Source: Aestuariivirga litoralis
Lineage (GTDB): Bacteria; Pseudomonadota; Alphaproteobacteria; Rhizobiales; Aestuariivirgaceae
Direction: 5' to 3'
NCBI RefSeq assembly: GCF_003234965.1
Contig: NZ_QKVK01000016.1
Span: forward strand, 1-39,165
DNA: 39,165 nt
Shown here: piece after piece, positions 36,043-39,165 of the stretch
Layout: the number at the start of each line of letters is the position of its first letter
Numbering within the stretch: the stretch's first letter is position 1
The notes under the pieces: generated by a model
The model's input: only the letters and a program-made list of their open reading frames with translations
Databases searched by the model: none
What the model was told of the DNA's origin: nothing
Translations under genes and position numbers: made by a program

Positions 36043-36464
36043 GCGTGCCGACGACCCTCCCAAGGCCATGCAAGCCCCTCAGCGATGAGAACATCTCCAA
36101 CCGACCGTCCGTTAACAAGAACGAGTCTCAATTTCCGGCCATACTTGTCGCTGTCGCGCGTGCCCGCTGCTCGGATCTCGACCGCTCCCGAATTAAGCAG
36201 TTCAAGCAGCCGGAATTTTGCCTTCTGTCCCTTGGCATACTCGCTTGGACATTTGGATTCAGAGATTTCAGGCGTATCAAAATCCAACATGCGAATGCGC
36301 TCCCCATTGACCTCAATTGTGTCTCCGTCGATCACGCAATCCCGCCCTAACGAAATTCCACAAAGGGCGAAGTTACCTGACACTGTCAATAGAGTTGCGC
36401 TGACAGGCTGAAGAAAACGCGGCAGATTGCCATCGGTCGCTAGATGGGTAGCCAAGCCACCCAC
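36030..36464 (-). CDS. Staphylococcal-nuclease-like (SNase) domain protein, N-terminus probably lost
   Basis: Probable calcium-dependent nuclease of 144 residues. The catalytic set of the thermonuclease family is complete: CVIDGDTIEV (D46, D48), RMLDFDTPE with R58, D63 and E66 at the right spacing, and DKYGRK with R110. In-frame hydrophobic text ALGAAFAGATIVGG continues upstream of the only possible start (GTG 36464, no ribosome-binding site) to an in-frame TAG at 36498-36500. This looks like an exported protein whose original start and signal sequence are missing, so it may be inactive or a pseudogene. Related proteins are common on plasmids and islands. Confidence 0.75.
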   Translation of the reverse strand: MGGLATHLATDGNLPRFLQPVSATLLTVSGNFALCGISLGRDCVIDGDTIEVNGERIRMLDFDTPEISESKCPSEYAKGQKAKFRLLELLNSGAVEIRAAGTRDSDKYGRKLRLVLVNGRSVGDVLIAEGLAWPWEGRRHAWCG

Positions 36465-36660
36465 GATAGTTGCGCCAGCGAACGCCGCGCCGAGCGCCTA
36501 CTTGTTACTTGAAAGGTGCAGCGCCTCCCTCTTGGGAGGCATTAGTCTGTTCCAGGGTCCAGGGCGTCGTTTAAACCGATAATTCCCCATTCAAAGCTTT
36601 CTCCCAAGATTGTCTTGGGCGTCAACCGATTACGAACGTGTTCAAGGCGACACCGCCCGC
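36465..36660. other. Intergenic stretch with two hairpins
   Basis: Two perfect stems: GCCTCCC / GGGAGGC (36523-36540, loop TCTT) and CCCAAGA / TCTTGGG (36603-36619, loop TTG). Neither has a U-run on the minus strand. They lie between the end of the exported protein gene (36661) and the nuclease gene. Confidence 0.4.
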
Positions 36661-37242
36661 TCATTCAGGAGCCCCATGTTGGGTCTGGGAGCAACGAACG
36701 TACGTGCTCGCCCCAGGTACCGGATCCTTTACCGGCTGAGCGCTGTCCTGCCCGTCTGATTGGGTGGACTCCTGCCAGGTAACAATTGTCAAGGAGGTCG
36801 CCTTGGCCACGCGCGCTTCTAGCGGCCCGTTAGGCTCCCCTGATCCATCCCATGGGTAGTTGACGAACCACAAAGAACGGCCTGTCCAGGCCATTCCCTC
36901 CCCACTGCCAGACATGGACGCCTCCAGCACGACCTGTGTCGGCCATTCGGCCCGAATGCGAGTGACCTCGTACTTGTCACCCGACTCCCACGAGGTTTCG
37001 GCATCGAACTTAAAGCCGGCGCGGCTGACGTGCAGGTCTGGGTATAGCTCTGTATCGGGGGTGATAGGGATGTTCGCGCACTTTCTCGGGTTTTCCGTGC
37101 TCACCCAGCCATCTTCAAGCTGGAGGATTGACAGAACTTCGCCGCTCAATTCCTCGCCGCTCGCCGGGGACGAAAGCGACCCCATAATAACCCCGGCCAA
37201 AAGCAGACCGGGCCGTATAAGCCTGCGAACTGGACGCTTCAT
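36661..37242 (-). CDS. Exported protein of unknown function, coupled to the serine protease gene
   Basis: Protein of 193 residues that I do not recognise. The N-terminus MKRPVRRLIRPGLLLAGVIM with GSLSSPASGEE is a Sec signal peptide with a basic start. The mature part contains NPRKCANIPITPDTELYPDL, a strand-rich middle (VTRIRAEWPTQVVLEASMSG) and a C-terminal cysteine (YVRCSQTQ), so a disulfide between the two cysteines is possible. The start ATG 37242 shares its A with the last base of the protease stop codon (TGATG), which indicates coupled translation and decides the start over a GTG four codons upstream. Joint export with a protease suggests a partner, substrate or inhibitor role; this is inference. 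Confidence 0.7.
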   Translation of the reverse strand: MKRPVRRLIRPGLLLAGVIMGSLSSPASGEELSGEVLSILQLEDGWVSTENPRKCANIPITPDTELYPDLHVSRAGFKFDAETSWESGDKYEVTRIRAEWPTQVVLEASMSGSGEGMAWTGRSLWFVNYPWDGSGEPNGPLEARVAKATSLTIVTWQESTQSDGQDSAQPVKDPVPGASTYVRCSQTQHGAPE

Positions 37243-38690
37243 CAGTTTTTGCACTCCACCAGATATGTGAACCCCTGCGCCAACTCGGCGAGACTAGGCG
37301 TATCAAGGGGCGTGCCGGATTCCGCAGCCTGATATGTAATAGATGAGCCGTCGAGGAAGTTCATGGCAACGCTCGACTTAATTGCGAAATTAACGTTCTG
37401 CGGGATGTCGCCAATCGCCTCTGCTGTCTTCAGGGCATCGAGTTTGCTCACTACGACGCCCACGACGCGCCCTTCCCTGTCCAATACAGGGCCGCCGCTG
37501 TTTCCTGGCTGAACAGGAGCAGAGATCTGATACTGGCCCGAGTTATTTCCAAGGCCGGCAAGAGACGTGATGTTTCCTGTGACTACATTCCCGCTTGAAC
37601 CAAGAATGCTGGCCAGCGGGAAGCCGTATACAACCACGTCTGACCCCGCTTTGGGGTTCACGCCTGTATGGAACTTGGCAACTGTTCCGCTTAGCGATCC
37701 GCTGATCTTGATGACAGCGAGGTCGTTAGTCTCGTCGCTGGCAACTAGGCTGGCTGCCGCGGGCACATCGCCTGGACGACGCACGGCAAGATCACGACAC
37801 TTTCCCGCAACGTGGTAGTTTGTGAGAACGTGCCCCTCGGGTGAAACTCTAAAGCCTGTTCCCGTGCCGCTACGGGCCTCCTCGGATCGCGGCGGCGGTT
37901 CAGGCGACGTGGGTGTCGGCGCGGGAGTCCTTGGCTGATTTTCAGTCGTCGCGTCTGTCTTCCGACCTAGTGGCATAAAGGAATTGGCGAGAAGGATGGA
38001 CAATTTACCGCCCATCGTGTCCCAACTCCCACTCCATGCCAGCGTGAATCCAGAGGAACCACCTTGGATCCGACTTACCCAAGTGTAGAAATTTCGACCC
38101 CTGTAGGCTCCGCTGACCACGAAATAGTTCGTCTTAAGGGTGTTATACGAGATCTGCCTTCGTTCCGTGGGTTCGCTCATCTTCTCGTATAGCGCTTCGA
38201 ACGTCTTCTCGCCCCTCGGATAAGCAAAGAAACTGAGTGATAGGTTCTTGTCGGAGCGCTCATACGCTAGGCCGTGGTCAGTCGTGGTCTGGGTATCGAA
38301 CAACCGAAGCGGAACAAGTAGATCAGAGCCAGTCTCTGGCAAGCGCACCCAGTCCGCACCAGTCTCGGTGTAGAAGCGATCGGCTTCCCTGCTAAGCAGG
38401 TTACGCTCTGATGGCGTAATCATCCCATCCACCAGAGCACCGCTTCGCTGTTCGAAAGCCAGGATGGAGCGATACAATCGCTTAGTGAATCCGTAATCTA
38501 TGAGCCCTACGAAGTCGCCAGTTCCTATCAAGCCAAGAACTATCTCAGCCTGCTCACTACTACTGAGGCTCTCAAAGTAGCTCCTTGCCTGAGGATAGTC
38601 GGCGAGTGCACCGCTCGACCAAGTCGTCAGCAGCGAAAAGGCACACACGAGGGAGGTTGAAGTCCTGCTATGGCTAACTGATTTGGGCAT
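37242..38690 (-). CDS. Exported trypsin-like serine protease (HtrA/S1C type) with an N-terminal extension
   Basis: Periplasmic or secreted protease of 482 residues. The signal peptide ends near TWSSGALA. Residues about 35-110 contain DYGFTKRLYRSILAFEQRSG then ALVDGMITPSERNLL, which resembles a peptidoglycan-binding-like repeat. A middle domain of about 130 residues is unrecognised. A Pro/Thr/Ser/Glu linker (TPAPTPTSPEPPPRSEE) leads into the protease domain with GTGTGFRVSPEGHVLTNYHV (H293), DETNDLAVIK (D323) and VQPGNSGGPVL (S398). No PDZ domain follows, unlike DegP. The catalytic set is intact. The following gene is coupled by TGATG. Confidence 0.85.
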   Translation of the reverse strand: MPKSVSHSRTSTSLVCAFSLLTTWSSGALADYPQARSYFESLSSSEQAEIVLGLIGTGDFVGLIDYGFTKRLYRSILAFEQRSGALVDGMITPSERNLLSREADRFYTETGADWVRLPETGSDLLVPLRLFDTQTTTDHGLAYERSDKNLSLSFFAYPRGEKTFEALYEKMSEPTERRQISYNTLKTNYFVVSGAYRGRNFYTWVSRIQGGSSGFTLAWSGSWDTMGGKLSILLANSFMPLGRKTDATTENQPRTPAPTPTSPEPPPRSEEARSGTGTGFRVSPEGHVLTNYHVAGKCRDLAVRRPGDVPAAASLVASDETNDLAVIKISGSLSGTVAKFHTGVNPKAGSDVVVYGFPLASILGSSGNVVTGNITSLAGLGNNSGQYQISAPVQPGNSGGPVLDREGRVVGVVVSKLDALKTAEAIGDIPQNVNFAIKSSVAMNFLDGSSITYQAAESGTPLDTPSLAELAQGFTYLVECKN

Positions 38691-39042
38691 TCCACTTATA
38701 CACCGGCTCCAGTCTGCTGATACTGATGCGCACTCCCGTTGAGATCAAGCATTCCTTAAACAAGATAGATATGATTCTCTCTAGATTGAGGAACCCGCCG
38801 CAATCGACCTCTGTTTCGCTATCCTGAAAGGAATGGCTTGAGGGGGACGGGCCTTATGCGTTCATCGCGCGCCGCCACTATTCGAAGTGTCGCTCACGAA
38901 GGCGTTGGCCAACGCCGCACGGGACTACTGGCACACTATCTCCTGGCCCCCGACGGAGGCCAAGGCTCGAACATTGCCCACCGCTTACGGGCGTGGAGTA
39001 GCATTTGTTCGCAGTTCCGGTGCAGCGAGCGGGCAAAGATAT
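38691..39042. other. Non-coding stretch at the right of the island
   Basis: No supported gene. A plus-strand frame of 87 codons (38838-39101) reads through it but has no family character and runs into the transposase remnant antisense. The promoter of the protease gene is expected in the first 150 bases; I see no clear consensus. Confidence 0.4.
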
Positions 39043-39165
39043 TCACGCCATTGGGACGGCAGGCTGAACATGCCACTTGGTTACCGTCCGCAGCAGGATG
39101 AACGGCCCTCGGTAGTCGAACCTCCGGCGCTCATTGGCGAGGTCTCGCAGCCTCTCCCGGAGCTC
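39043..39165 (-). mobile_element. IS3-family transposase OrfB fragment, degraded and cut by the window edge
   Basis: The minus strand entering from the right edge reads ELRERLRDLANERRRFDYRG followed by PFILLR, which matches the OrfB (integrase-core) segment that usually reads LRxRLRELAxERRRFGYRRL in IS3-family elements. After about 26 residues the similarity ends and the frame stops at 39043-39045. The rest of the element may lie to the right of the window. No terminal inverted repeat could be placed. Confidence 0.6.

Overview
The window looks like chromosomal DNA of a GC-rich alphaproteobacterium, most likely from the Hyphomicrobiales (Rhizobiales). The main reasons are the order tRNA-Leu, tig, (two extra genes), clpP, clpX, lon, tRNA-Val; a glnB-glnA pair; an Omp25/31-like barrel protein; and a dispersed GGGC(T/C)(T/C/G)GTCCC-type intergenic palindrome of the kind common in this order. 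The genus cannot be told from the sequence alone.

Positions 1-2400 hold the N-terminal 465 codons of a DEAD-box RNA helicase (it runs off the left edge) and a divergent aquaporin Z. Positions 2776-6647 hold a likely sugar-acid or hydroxy-acid catabolic cluster: an enolase-superfamily dehydratase and a 3-hydroxyisobutyrate-dehydrogenase-like enzyme, divergent from a GMC oxidoreductase. Positions 6777-10631 form a tight four-gene minus-strand operon (HI0933-like flavoprotein, atypical SDR, FAD-linked oxidase, orphan MsrQ-like haem membrane protein). Next are a LuxR-type regulator with a guanidino-group hydrolase, a secreted lipase, a GNAT acetyltransferase and a small exported protein.

Positions 15139-18113 hold an LLM flavin enzyme, 4-OT tautomerase and alpha/beta-hydrolase operon divergent from a LysR gene, with two similar palindromes between them. 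Then come a DMT transporter, a barrel protein, and glnB-glnA with a good sigma-54 promoter match. Positions 22233-25192 hold a DUF1003 protein, the NAD(P)HX repair enzyme Nnr and a second DMT transporter. Positions 25287-33910 are the proteostasis block (tig, clpP, clpX, lon) between two tRNA genes, with a small membrane protein and a PLP enzyme inserted between tig and clpP. The HU gene that often follows lon is absent.

From 33911 to the right end the character changes: lower apparent GC, long non-coding stretches, and remnants rather than intact core genes. Visible there are a frameshifted ParB-like pseudogene, a 32-residue phage-like membrane peptide with its own terminator, an exported protein of unknown function, a nuclease that appears to have lost its N-terminus, broken frames, a translationally coupled pair of exported proteins (an HtrA/S1C-type serine protease and an unknown partner), and an IS3-family transposase fragment at the right edge. 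I read this as a decayed tRNA-Val-linked genomic island. The best candidate for something new here is the exported protease-partner pair; the best non-coding candidates are a 50-nt orphan transcription unit at 10739-10823 and the covarying palindromic repeat.
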